A stretch of DNA of 33,970 nt. It comes from JBGPJM01 sp041485385 (GTDB lineage: Bacteria > Planctomycetota > Phycisphaerae > Phycisphaerales > UBA1924). Shown here piece after piece: positions 6,765 through 14,951 of this stretch (the first letter of the stretch is position 1; every line of letters starts with the position of its first letter). The notes below the pieces were generated by a model. The model did not search any database and was not told where the DNA came from. It saw only the letters and a list, made by a program, of their open reading frames with translations. The position numbers and the translations under genes are program-made. Where the stretch lies: assembly GCA_041485385.1 (NCBI GenBank), contig JBGPJM010000028.1, forward strand, positions 1 through 33,970, read 5' to 3'.

Positions 6765-7146
6765 TGCTTGGTCCTCCCAGGGGGTAAACGGCTTTCGCCT
6801 GAGTGTGTGCTGGACTGACGTGTCCGCTGGAAGTCACTCGGAAACCGATCCGGCGTCTTTCATGCCGGGGAGAGAATCCTGGGGGGTGCGGTGTCCGGTG
6901 CCGGAAGCGCCGGCCCTGGTCGCGCGTTATCCTGCCTTAATCCTGTGATTTCTTGGGCTGGGGGCGGAACTTGCACGGGTTTCCGAAACCGGCGCTGCCA
7001 TAATTGGAAGAAATCCGCAGCGGGCATATCGGCCCGTCGTACAAGGTCGGGCGGACAAGGCGTTTGTAAGGGGTCACGACACGGGAGGCGGGGGCGAGCC
7101 GAAGAATCGGGGCAGGGTCCGCAGGCCAGCGAAGGGGCTGAACGGA
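6765..7146. other. Divergent intergenic region
   Basis: 382 nt between the coiled-coil protein gene (minus) and the sigma factor gene (plus), without a credible gene. It must hold both promoters. It includes the palindrome at 6978-6990 and a CATAAT hexamer (6999-7004) that could be a -10 element for the sigma gene, though no -35 sits at normal spacing (TTGCAC at 6971-6976 is 22 nt away). AAGGGG lies 9 nt before the sigma ATG. Confidence 0.5.
6978..6990. promoter_or_regulatory. Palindrome upstream of the sigma factor gene
   Basis: GGTTTC-C-GAAACC is a perfect 13-bp palindrome with one central base. It sits just upstream of the CATAAT hexamer at 6999-7004, where a regulator could control the sigma-kinase pair. 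Operator function is inference. Confidence 0.35.
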
Positions 7147-7902
7147 ATGCTGAACACGTTGACGACCGGCTTCATCAACCGTCTGCGAGGGAACGACCAG
7201 GCCGCGTGGTACGAGCTCTGGGAGACCTTCGGGCCGGTGCTGCGCGCCCAGCTGGCCAAGTGGGGGCGCGGGAGGATCGGGGCCGAGACGGTCCGGGACC
7301 TGTCGCAGGAGACCCTCGCCGCGCTGTCGGACTCCATCGACCGCTATGACCCCGGGCGCGGGGCCCGGTTCTCGACGTGGCTGCTGGCGATCGCCAAGCA
7401 CGTGCTGGGGGACGAGATGGACCGCCGGACGGCGCAGAAGCGCGGCGGGACGAAGCGCAACGCCAAGCTCGACGAGACCTGGATGGTCGCGTCGGGCGAG
7501 CCCGGAGCGGACGAGGAGTACGAGTCGGCGATCTTCCGGGCCAAGGTCGAGGCGGCCATCCGCATGGTGGAGCGAGAGGTCGAGTTCACGGACTTCTCGA
7601 TCTACCGGATGCGCGTGCTGGACGGGACGAGCGGCAAGGATGTCGCCTCGTCGCTGGGGATGAGCGAGCCGACGATCAGCCGGCGGCTGGCGAAGGTCCG
7701 GGAGATGCTCCGGGTCCGCCTGGCGGACGTCATCTCCACGTACAGCTTCACCGAGGACGAGCGGGCGGAGGCGCGGCGAAATGGCCTGGACCTGAATCCC
7801 ACAAAGGCCGACGACGCGCTCTTCGACGAGGCCATCGGTGATATCTACCACAAGCAACTTGAGCTGAGGCGGGCGGACGAGGCGGCGGCGAGGGGGCGGT
7901 GA
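7147..7902 (+). CDS. ECF-like RNA polymerase sigma factor
   Basis: 251 residues. Region 2 spans about 17-95, with the core-binding stretch VRDLSQETLAALSDSIDRYD and the -10-binding ARFSTWLLAIAKHVLGDEMD. Region 4 (about 146-193) ends in a clear helix-turn-helix, SGKDVASSLGMSEPTISRRL. Regions 3 and 1.1 are absent, as in ECF factors. A C-terminal tail of nearly 60 residues beyond region 4 is unusual for the smallest ECFs and may be a regulatory contact. The gene lies 42 nt before a Ser/Thr kinase gene on the same strand. Planctomycetes are known for ECF groups genetically linked to Ser/Thr kinases, with kinase-based control replacing an anti-sigma factor; no anti-sigma gene is seen here. Target promoters are unknown. 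Confidence 0.9.
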   Translation: MLNTLTTGFINRLRGNDQAAWYELWETFGPVLRAQLAKWGRGRIGAETVRDLSQETLAALSDSIDRYDPGRGARFSTWLLAIAKHVLGDEMDRRTAQKRGGTKRNAKLDETWMVASGEPGADEEYESAIFRAKVEAAIRMVEREVEFTDFSIYRMRVLDGTSGKDVASSLGMSEPTISRRLAKVREMLRVRLADVISTYSFTEDERAEARRNGLDLNPTKADDALFDEAIGDIYHKQLELRRADEAAARGR

Positions 7903-7944
7903 CGCGAAGGCCTCCGGGGCGCGGAGCAGCAAGGGGACGAAGCG

Positions 7945-10401
7945 ATGAACCCTCCGGCAGTAATCCTGATCATCCTGGCCGCGCTCGTGGCCATCCCGCT
8001 GGGCGTGATCGCCGTGGTGTACCTGATCGTCCCGGTGGTGAAGGCGATCGTCTGGGCCATCCGGCACGTCTTCCAGTTCATCTTCGGCATGCTCGGCGAT
8101 GCGCTGCACCTTGTCGGCACGGTCATCACGACGGTGGTGCTGATCCCGCTGACGATCGGGAACATCATGATCGGGCGGTGGTCCGCGTCTGCGCACTACG
8201 GGCGGGCGATCCAGGGGGAGCTCAAAGCGCTGGGGCGGTGCTGCTACCGGATCGTCATCGGCCACCCGGCGCGTCTGCTGTGCCTGTCGTGCATGACCGA
8301 GGGGATTGAGAAGCGGCTCCCGGAGGTCGTCGCGGCGGCCCCCGGCCCGGACCGGCCCAACAAGCGCGTGGGCCAGTTCGACGGGTACAAGATCGTCGGC
8401 TCGCTGCAGGGGGGCGGCTCGGGCGGCAAGCTGTACGTGGCGGAGCCCAGCCCGGTGAAGCTCGCGGGCTTCGTGCGCAACGGCGACGAGGATGTCGACC
8501 GCGTGGTCATCAAGTGCTTCTCGCTTGGCGACGGCAGCAGCCTGCCGCAGATCGTCCGTGAGAACCGCGCCCTGGACGCCGCCAAGCGGCTGGGCCTGAT
8601 CCTCGAGCACGACCTGACCAACGACCGCTTCTACTACGTGATGCGGTACGTGCCGGGGGAGTCGCTGAATCTGGTGACGCAGCGGTTGCACGCGCAGAGC
8701 GGCGGGGCCGGGCTGGCGAAGAAGGAGCTGCGCGACACGCTCGAGTATGGCTGCGACCTGCTGCGGACGCTGTGCCATTACCACGCGGGCGGGCTGTGGC
8801 ACAAGGACGTGAAGCCGGACAACATCATCGTGCACGACGGGCAGGCGCACCTGGTGGACTTCGGGCTCATCACGCCGCTGCGCTCGTCGATGACGCTGAC
8901 GACGCACGGCACCGAGTACTTCCGCGACCCGGAGATGGTGCGGATGGCGCTCAAGGGCGTGAAGGTGAACGACGTGGACGGGGCGAAGTTCGACGTGTAT
9001 GCCGCGGGCGCCGTGATGTACTCGATGATCGAGAACTCGTTCCCCGCGCACGGCGGGCTGTCGCAGATCAGCCGGCCGTGTCCCGAGGCGGTGCGGTGGG
9101 TGGTGCGCCGCGCGATGACGGATTACGACAAGCGGTACGAGTCGGCCGCGGCGATGCTGGCGGACCTGGAGGCGGTGCTGGCCTCGGCCGATCCGTTCGC
9201 GATGAAGCCCGTTGAGCTGCCGAGCATGCGGGGCGACGGGGCTGGCCAGCCGATGCCGGCGGTCGTCGGGGTGCAGGCGGCGGCGTTTGGGCCGTTCGGT
9301 GCGGCCGCGAGCGTTGGCGCGTGGGACCGGGGGCCGGCGAGGAATGCCGTGGGGCCGGAGGCGGCGCCGGCGGGATCGCCTGCGGGCGTGGGGTACGTGC
9401 CCCTGGCGGCCGGGTCGCCGGTGCCGTCGGCGCCGGGGAAGAGCGTGCGTCCGCGGCCCGGGATCCACGTGACCGATTGGTGGCGGGGCTCGTACGTTGT
9501 TGAAGGGGCCGGCGCGAGGGCGCCGGCGGGCGCTCCTCCTGTGGCGCCGCCGATGGGGGCGCCCGCCGGGGTGCAGAGCGTCTCGTTCGGCCAGCCGGCG
9601 CCCGCGCCGGCGTTCGCGCCGCGGGCGGGCGGTTCGGGCTCCGCCAGCGAGCAGCTGAAGCGCGCCCGCGATCGCGCGCACGCCGCGCGCCAGCGGGCCC
9701 AGGAGCGCATGCACCGGCGCAAGAAGAGCAGTCCCTCGGGGCTCAACGCGGGCATCGGCGTGGCGGTGCTGCTGTTCGTGGGCGTGTGCGTGCTGCTGGG
9801 CACGTTCGTCCTTCGTACCGCCGCCTCGCGCGCGGGGCGGAGCCGTCTGGTGATCAGCGACGCCGTGCCCACGCCGCCCATGCCACCCGTGCCCGTTTCG
9901 GCCGCGCAGTGGTCGTCCGGGACGGCTCGCGAGATCGCCCAGGCCAAGGCCGACGCGAGGGAGGCGGCCCGCACCGCCGCGGAGATCGCCCAGAGCTGGA
10001 TCCACGCCGACGGTCAGCGGGTCATGGTGGTCTGCGAGTGGAGCAAGTTCGAGGCCTCCGAGCGTCAGGCGATCATCTCGCAGCTCAAGGAGCTCACCGA
10101 CGCGGGATTCGTGCTGACGGGCGATACGGGGGCCGCCGAGGACCCCGATGTCGCCAGGGAGCATACCGAGGCCGTGGCCGAGCTCCGCAAAGCCCTCGGG
10201 ACGCGGGTGATCGCTTCCGAGGATGCGGCGACGGCCCTGAGGAAGTGGCTGGATTCTTCCGAGAAAGCCGACCTGGTGCTGTGGATCGGAGCGCTGACCG
10301 ACGGGCCGGATGCGCAGCGGCACTCGTCGTGGCTGGTGCCGTCGAGCAATACGGACACCCCGGTGGTGTCGCTGGCGCGGGGGGTGCTTGAAGGGCGTTG
10401 A
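7945..10401 (+). CDS. Membrane-anchored Ser/Thr protein kinase with C-terminal extracytoplasmic-type domain
   Basis: 818 residues. Residues 5-75 hold two or three hydrophobic segments. The kinase domain (about 145-412) has glycine loop GGGSGG (156-161), K190 in VVIK, E206, catalytic HKD (286-288) with K290 and N293, and DFG (305-307). The HRD Arg is replaced by Lys. The activation segment HGTEYFRDPE is complete, so activity is likely. A long Ala/Pro/Gly linker (about 420-600) leads to a membrane helix (601-624) and a C-terminal region of about 190 residues with an Ala/Glu-rich helix and an alpha/beta-looking part that I do not recognise. Cys pairs (C99-C100, CLSC 113-116) follow the first membrane part. 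AGGGGA lies 7 nt before the ATG. It probably controls the sigma factor encoded just upstream. Confidence 0.9.
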   Translation: MNPPAVILIILAALVAIPLGVIAVVYLIVPVVKAIVWAIRHVFQFIFGMLGDALHLVGTVITTVVLIPLTIGNIMIGRWSASAHYGRAIQGELKALGRCCYRIVIGHPARLLCLSCMTEGIEKRLPEVVAAAPGPDRPNKRVGQFDGYKIVGSLQGGGSGGKLYVAEPSPVKLAGFVRNGDEDVDRVVIKCFSLGDGSSLPQIVRENRALDAAKRLGLILEHDLTNDRFYYVMRYVPGESLNLVTQRLHAQSGGAGLAKKELRDTLEYGCDLLRTLCHYHAGGLWHKDVKPDNIIVHDGQAHLVDFGLITPLRSSMTLTTHGTEYFRDPEMVRMALKGVKVNDVDGAKFDVYAAGAVMYSMIENSFPAHGGLSQISRPCPEAVRWVVRRAMTDYDKRYESAAAMLADLEAVLASADPFAMKPVELPSMRGDGAGQPMPAVVGVQAAAFGPFGAAASVGAWDRGPARNAVGPEAAPAGSPAGVGYVPLAAGSPVPSAPGKSVRPRPGIHVTDWWRGSYVVEGAGARAPAGAPPVAPPMGAPAGVQSVSFGQPAPAPAFAPRAGGSGSASEQLKRARDRAHAARQRAQERMHRRKKSSPSGLNAGIGVAVLLFVGVCVLLGTFVLRTAASRAGRSRLVISDAVPTPPMPPVPVSAAQWSSGTAREIAQAKADAREAARTAAEIAQSWIHADGQRVMVVCEWSKFEASERQAIISQLKELTDAGFVLTGDTGAAEDPDVAREHTEAVAELRKALGTRVIASEDAATALRKWLDSSEKADLVLWIGALTDGPDAQRHSSWLVPSSNTDTPVVSLARGVLEGR

Positions 10402-10431
10402 ACGTTGCGAGGGGATCCTGAACGAGGTAAC

Positions 10432-10459
10432 CCGGCCGCGCCGCCTACGGCGCGGCCGG
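10432..10459. terminator. Hairpin between convergent kinase and trpD genes
   Basis: CCGGCCGCGCCG (10432-10443), loop CCTA, CGGCGCGGCCGG (10448-10459): a perfect 12-bp GC stem in the 43-nt gap between converging genes. The trpD stop codon (10445-10447) is in the loop. No T run of note follows on either strand, so it may act as a bidirectional stem-only terminator or transcript stabiliser. Confidence 0.6.
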
Positions 10460-11515
10460 CTCGTTTGACAGGCGGGCGAGCCCGCGGAGGATTTCGATGG
10501 CGCGTCCCGCGTCGATCGCCTCGCGCGCCATCGTGAGACCCGTCGCGAAGTCGGGGGCCGCGCCGGCCACGGCCAGGGCTGCGCCGGCGTTGAGGACGAC
10601 GACGTCTCTCGCCGGGCCCGCTTGCCCCTCGAGCACGCTGCGCAGAAGCGCGACCGCGCCGTCGAGATCGGCGGTGCGGAGCTCGTCGATGGTCGCACGG
10701 GCCAGCCCCAGCGTGGAGGCATCGAGCGTCTCTGCGCTGACCTGCGCGCCCCGCACCCACCAGAGCAGGTTCACGTCGGTCGTGGTCAGCTCGTCCATGC
10801 CGTCGCGACTGGTGACCACCAGCGAGCGCTCGGTCCCGAGCCTTGCCAGGGCCTCGGCCAGCCTCCCGGCCGCCTCGGGCGAGTAGGTGCCGATGAGCTG
10901 GCGCGGGGCTCGCGCCGGGTTCGCCAGGGGCCCGAGGAGGTTGAAGATGGTCGGGAATCCGAGCGAGCGTCTCACCGCCGCGGCGTGTTTCATCGCCGGG
11001 TGATGGTTCACGGCGAAGGAGAAGCACACGCCCAGCTCGGCGAGGCAGCGCGCCTGCGTCGTCGGCGCGGCGTCCACGTTGACCCCGAGCCGCTGGAGAA
11101 CCTCCGCCGAGCCCCGTCCCGTGCGGCTGCGCCCGCCGTGCTTGGCGACGGCGACGCGCCCCGGCGCGGCCGCGGCGGTCACGAGGGCTGCGCCGGTCGA
11201 AACGTTGAATGCCTTGGGCGCCCCACCGGTCCCGCAGGTGTCGATCACGACGGGGGCGGTGCGCCCGGGCCCGGCGGGCGTCGCTTCGAATGGCACGGGC
11301 GTAAGGTGCCGGCGCATGACCCGCGCTCCAGCGACCAGTTCGTCGATGCTGGGTCCGCGGGCGGCGAGGAGGGACAGGAGCGAGGCGATCTGTGACTCGT
11401 CGACTGCGCCGCTCAGCACCAGCTCGAACACCTGCTCGGCCTGGGCCTCCGAGAGCGGGCCGCCGCCAACCAGACGGAGGAGCACCGACCGGATATCGGG
11501 CGTGGGGGTGTTCAT
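10445..11515 (-). CDS. trpD: Anthranilate phosphoribosyltransferase
   Basis: 356 residues. TrpD joins anthranilate and PRPP to give phosphoribosylanthranilate, the second committed step of tryptophan synthesis, in the cytoplasm. The PRPP-binding loop DTCGTGGAPKAFNVSTGAA (92-110) is intact, as are HHPAMKH, the FNLLGPLANPA stretch and the metal-binding DGMDE. The substrate loop is odd: families show KHGNRS and a longer Ser/Gly stretch, whereas this one reads KHGGRSRTGRGSAE (125-138), with Gly for the anthranilate-contacting Asn and one residue fewer. It is a lone trp gene. No clear ribosome site precedes the ATG. Confidence 0.93.
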   Translation of the reverse strand: MNTPTPDIRSVLLRLVGGGPLSEAQAEQVFELVLSGAVDESQIASLLSLLAARGPSIDELVAGARVMRRHLTPVPFEATPAGPGRTAPVVIDTCGTGGAPKAFNVSTGAALVTAAAAPGRVAVAKHGGRSRTGRGSAEVLQRLGVNVDAAPTTQARCLAELGVCFSFAVNHHPAMKHAAAVRRSLGFPTIFNLLGPLANPARAPRQLIGTYSPEAAGRLAEALARLGTERSLVVTSRDGMDELTTTDVNLLWWVRGAQVSAETLDASTLGLARATIDELRTADLDGAVALLRSVLEGQAGPARDVVVLNAGAALAVAGAAPDFATGLTMAREAIDAGRAIEILRGLARLSNEPAAP

Positions 11516-11652
11516 GCGGAGGGGACTGTCCGAACGAGCGGGCGAGGGCGGACGAGCGGCGTGCCCGACGGGCCTGCATTTCGTGCGGGGCCGATCGCGA
11601 AGATTCGCGCCGAGAATCGGCCGCCCGATTCAACCCGTTCCGATGTCGGTCG

Positions 11653-11658
11653 TATCAT
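11653..11658 (+). promoter_or_regulatory. Leaderless -10 box of the DUF4175-like gene
   Basis: TATCAT ends 5 nt before the ATG at 11664, with no Shine-Dalgarno. This supports ATG 11664 as the start rather than the in-frame ATG at 11643, which lies upstream of the box. Confidence 0.5.
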
Positions 11659-11663
11659 TGGGT

Positions 11664-14600
11664 ATGGAGCGTACCAGACGGGTGGCGCACCGGGCGCGCG
11701 CCCGGCAGGTGGCGGGGGCGATGGCCGGTCAGGCCGGGGTGTGGCTGACCGCGGCCGCCGGGGGTGCGATGGGTCTGGTGGCTCTCGACAAGGCATTCGG
11801 CTTTGGTGTGCCGTGGTGGTGGGCGGTCGCGGGGCCGCTGTTGGTCGGGGTCCTTGGACCGGTGGCGATCACGCTGGCCCGCCGTCGCACGCTGCTTGGG
11901 GCCGCGTCGGAGGTTGACCGACGTTTGGCGCTCAAGGACCGCTTGTCCTCCGCGATTTCGCTCGCCGGGTCCGAGGCGTCGCCGGCGCTCGCACGCGGCG
12001 GGGATCCATTCATCGCGCTGGCGATCGCGGATGCGGAGGAGGCCGCCGGGAAGGTTGACCTTCGCCGGACGATCCCCGTTCGATTCCGCTGGCACTGGGG
12101 CGCCTGGCCGGTGATGACGGCCATGGCCGTGGTGGGGGGCGTGCTGCTGCCGACCTGGAATGTCCTCTCGGATGGTCCGCGGAAGCAGGAACTCGCGCAG
12201 CGCGCCCAGGAGCAGCGCCGCGAGGCCGCGACGGAGGTCCGCAGTGCCGTCGAGCTCGCGAAGAAGTCGGGCTCCGATGTTGCGGAGATCGCCTCGCCCA
12301 AGGAGTTGGCGGCGCTCGAGCAGCTCGAGTCCGAGTTGCAGTCCGGGCACAAGGACGCCGACGCGGCGCGGCAGGAGAGCGCCCGCACGCTCGAGAAGAT
12401 CGCCTCGCGCCTCGACGACCAGGCCGAGTCAGCCCGCATGGAGGCCGACGCCACCCGAAAACGCCTCGCCCAGACCGCGGGCGAGGCCGGTCCCGCCGAG
12501 TCGTCCCTCACGCGGGCGATGCGCCAAGGCGATCTCGCCGCGGCCCGTGCGGCGGCGCAGTCGGTCATGAGCGGTCTGGGCGAACTCTCGCCGCAGGAGC
12601 GCCGGCAGTTGGCGCAGGACCTGGAGCAACTCTCGAAAGACCTGGCGGCGCTCGACGAGAGGGCCGCGAAAGAGAAGAGCCAGGCGGCCCAACTGCCGAG
12701 GGTCGAAGCGGAGAAGGCCGAGGATTCGCCCGCCGGGACAGGCCACATCAAGCCGCCGGACCCGGGGATTGCGCGCGATCTGCGGCGCGATCTGGAGAAC
12801 CAGGGCCTCGCGCCGAACCAGGTGAGCCAGATCGCGGCCGAGCCGGACCCGCAGGCGGCAGAGAAGCAGATGCAGAATCTGGGTGTGCCCCCGGAGGCCG
12901 CGCAGCGTCTGGCCGAGCGATTGCAGCAGGACCGTGCCCAGCGTCAGGCCGAGGAGAAGGCCAGGGAGCAGACCGACGATCTGGCTCGCTCGCTCAAGGA
13001 CGCCGCCGAGGCACTCCGCGAGCAACCACCGTCTCCGGCCGGCGAGCAGCCCGCCGATAGTGCCGCACGGCCTCCCGACAAGGCTGCTCAGCCGCCGGTT
13101 GGTGCGCCGCGCGACGAGAAGACGACATCCAAGCCCGATTCGCAGAAGGCCCAGGACAAGAGCCGGCCGAACTCCGCGCCGGATTCGAAGCCTCAGGACG
13201 GGACGACTCGGGAACGGCCGCAGGAGAAGCCGGGAGAGGGGAATGCGCCGCGGCCGACGGATTCGTCTTCGTCGAAGCAAGGTCAGCCCCGCGATGCAAA
13301 CCGCCAGCCGACGCCGGAGCAACCGGGCAAACCCGACGGTGCCGGGCAGCCGCGGCCGAAGCAGGGCGACCCTTCGGGCGCTCCCGGCACGCCGCAGCAG
13401 AGCCCCGAGGGGAAGGGTCAGACAAAGACTGGCGAGAAGCAGCCGAGCGACAACGCGGCCGCGCCGACCGCGACGGGGGACAAGAAGACCCAGCCCGAGG
13501 CCGGTGGGCAGGCTGGGCAGAAAGAGGCCAAGGGTGACAAGGCTGGAACGACCCCGCGGCCCGTCGACACGACCTCGCCCCGCGCGCCGACGGATCAGTT
13601 GAACAAGCCGCAGGATCAGCCGGGCGGGAAGCCGTCGGGAGATTCCAAGCCCGGTGATGCGGGGAAGCCGGGTACGGATCCCGGCGCCGCCAAGCCTGAG
13701 GCGAGCGGGACACCGGGCCAGCCCCCGTCCGGCGAAACACCGAGGGATGTCGCCAAGTCACCGGCGTCCAGCGACCCCAACGCGGCCAAACGGAAGCCCG
13801 GCGAGCACGGCAATGGACCCCAGAAGCCTGAGCCCGGTGCGAAACCGGGTGATGGGGCCGAGCCTGAGCGCAAGGGCGAGGCGCCGCAGGCCGGCGATCA
13901 GAGCACATCCGACAAGCCAGAGCAAACGGCTGCGGGGAACGGGAAGAAGGCCGGGGAACATCCCGATCCCAAAGCGGCGCCGAGCGGCCAGAAGAGCGGT
14001 GCGCCCAAGCCGGGAGAGCAGGGTTCGCCGGAGGGCCAGCCGCCGGATGCCCGTCGCTCCCCGAACGATCAGGCTGCCCCAACGGACCGGGCTACATCCA
14101 GGGACGAGCAGGCGTCGCCGACGGGTCGATCCTCCGCCCCCGGCTCTCACCCGAAGCAACCGGGCCCGACGCCGACCCCCGAAGGCCAGGAGGACAGTCC
14201 CCAGGCGACGCCAGATGGCCGGGCTCCCGACGAGAAGTCGGGAGATGCGACCGAGCCGCACGATAACGGGGCCAACCCCGACCCGAAGTCGCTGGGGGAT
14301 CTCCTCGACAAGCTCGAGAAGATGGACCACCCGCGCGACCAGGCCGACCGCGACCAGCGCCTCTCCCGCGACCTCCGTGACCGCGCCAGGCAGATGCTCG
14401 AGAACGCCACGCCCGAGGAGCGCGAGCGGCTGGAACGCTGGGCCCAGCAGTATGCCAAGCAGCGTGGCCCAAGCGGACAGGACACGCGGCAGGAAGACGC
14501 CGCTCACCTCTCCGGCACGGCCGCGGGTGACCAGCCCGGCGCGAATCGGCGGGGCGCACCGACGGATGATCAGACGCCGCCGAGGACCGATCTGGTCGAT

Positions 14601-14891
14601 GCGCGCCCGCGGGGCGATCGCCCCCCTGGCGACCAGCCCACCGATCAGCGAGTCGTCGCGGAGCGGTACAGCAACCAGAAGTCGGCGACCGATCCGGATG
14701 CCGCCGTCGCCCGCCAGCAGGTTCAGCAGGTTCTTCAGCGTGCGAAGGACAGCGCTCAGCGCGCCGTGGACGACCGCCTCGTGCCCGGGCGGTACGACAA
14801 GATCCTCAAGCGGTACTTCGACCGTCTGCCCGCCAAGGTCCTCCCCGCGGCGGCGCCGGAGACCGCCAAGGACGCCGACGGCCACAAATAG
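11664..14891 (+). CDS. DUF4175-like membrane protein with giant disordered region
   Basis: 1,075 residues. The N-terminus has two or three membrane helices (about 24-40, 46-68 and 143-165) around the motif LLGAASEVDRRLALKDRLSSA, which recalls DUF4175-type proteins encoded beside VWA proteins. Residues 170-450 are largely coiled coil. Residues about 452-865 are extreme low complexity (Pro, Gly, Gln, Lys, Asp, Ser, Thr), certainly disordered. Two conserved-looking helical parts close it: about 870-935 (GDLLDKLEKMDHPRDQADRD) and 1010-1065 (ARQQVQQVLQRAKDSAQRAV, then VPGRYDKILKRYFDRLP). The tail motif is typical of planctomycete proteins next to VWA genes. The VWA gene follows by 60 nt. An envelope-spanning partner of that protein is the likeliest role, by inference. 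The frame extends further upstream, but composition there is not coding. Confidence 0.75.
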   Translation: MERTRRVAHRARARQVAGAMAGQAGVWLTAAAGGAMGLVALDKAFGFGVPWWWAVAGPLLVGVLGPVAITLARRRTLLGAASEVDRRLALKDRLSSAISLAGSEASPALARGGDPFIALAIADAEEAAGKVDLRRTIPVRFRWHWGAWPVMTAMAVVGGVLLPTWNVLSDGPRKQELAQRAQEQRREAATEVRSAVELAKKSGSDVAEIASPKELAALEQLESELQSGHKDADAARQESARTLEKIASRLDDQAESARMEADATRKRLAQTAGEAGPAESSLTRAMRQGDLAAARAAAQSVMSGLGELSPQERRQLAQDLEQLSKDLAALDERAAKEKSQAAQLPRVEAEKAEDSPAGTGHIKPPDPGIARDLRRDLENQGLAPNQVSQIAAEPDPQAAEKQMQNLGVPPEAAQRLAERLQQDRAQRQAEEKAREQTDDLARSLKDAAEALREQPPSPAGEQPADSAARPPDKAAQPPVGAPRDEKTTSKPDSQKAQDKSRPNSAPDSKPQDGTTRERPQEKPGEGNAPRPTDSSSSKQGQPRDANRQPTPEQPGKPDGAGQPRPKQGDPSGAPGTPQQSPEGKGQTKTGEKQPSDNAAAPTATGDKKTQPEAGGQAGQKEAKGDKAGTTPRPVDTTSPRAPTDQLNKPQDQPGGKPSGDSKPGDAGKPGTDPGAAKPEASGTPGQPPSGETPRDVAKSPASSDPNAAKRKPGEHGNGPQKPEPGAKPGDGAEPERKGEAPQAGDQSTSDKPEQTAAGNGKKAGEHPDPKAAPSGQKSGAPKPGEQGSPEGQPPDARRSPNDQAAPTDRATSRDEQASPTGRSSAPGSHPKQPGPTPTPEGQEDSPQATPDGRAPDEKSGDATEPHDNGANPDPKSLGDLLDKLEKMDHPRDQADRDQRLSRDLRDRARQMLENATPEERERLERWAQQYAKQRGPSGQDTRQEDAAHLSGTAAGDQPGANRRGAPTDDQTPPRTDLVDARPRGDRPPGDQPTDQRVVAERYSNQKSATDPDAAVARQQVQQVLQRAKDSAQRAVDDRLVPGRYDKILKRYFDRLPAKVLPAAAPETAKDADGHK

Positions 14892-14940
14892 GCGTGACAC
14901 ACTCCTACGGTCTCACGCTTCCCCTGGCGGCGACGAGGGA

Positions 14941-14946
14941 TACATT
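14941..14946 (+). promoter_or_regulatory. Leaderless -10 box of the VWA gene
   Basis: TACATT ends 5 nt before the GTG start at 14952, without a Shine-Dalgarno. It suggests the VWA gene has its own promoter besides any read-through from upstream. Confidence 0.5.
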
Positions 14947-14951
14947 CATCC

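Noticed and set aside
6937..10722. 1,261-codon minus-strand open frame
   Set aside because: Antisense to the sigma factor and kinase genes, whose domain motifs are unmistakable; the product is Arg/Pro/His-rich without domains.
11079..11663. Upstream extension of the DUF4175-like gene
   Set aside because: The frame is open but overlaps trpD on the other strand, lacks coding composition, and ATG 11664 has a -10 box directly ahead.
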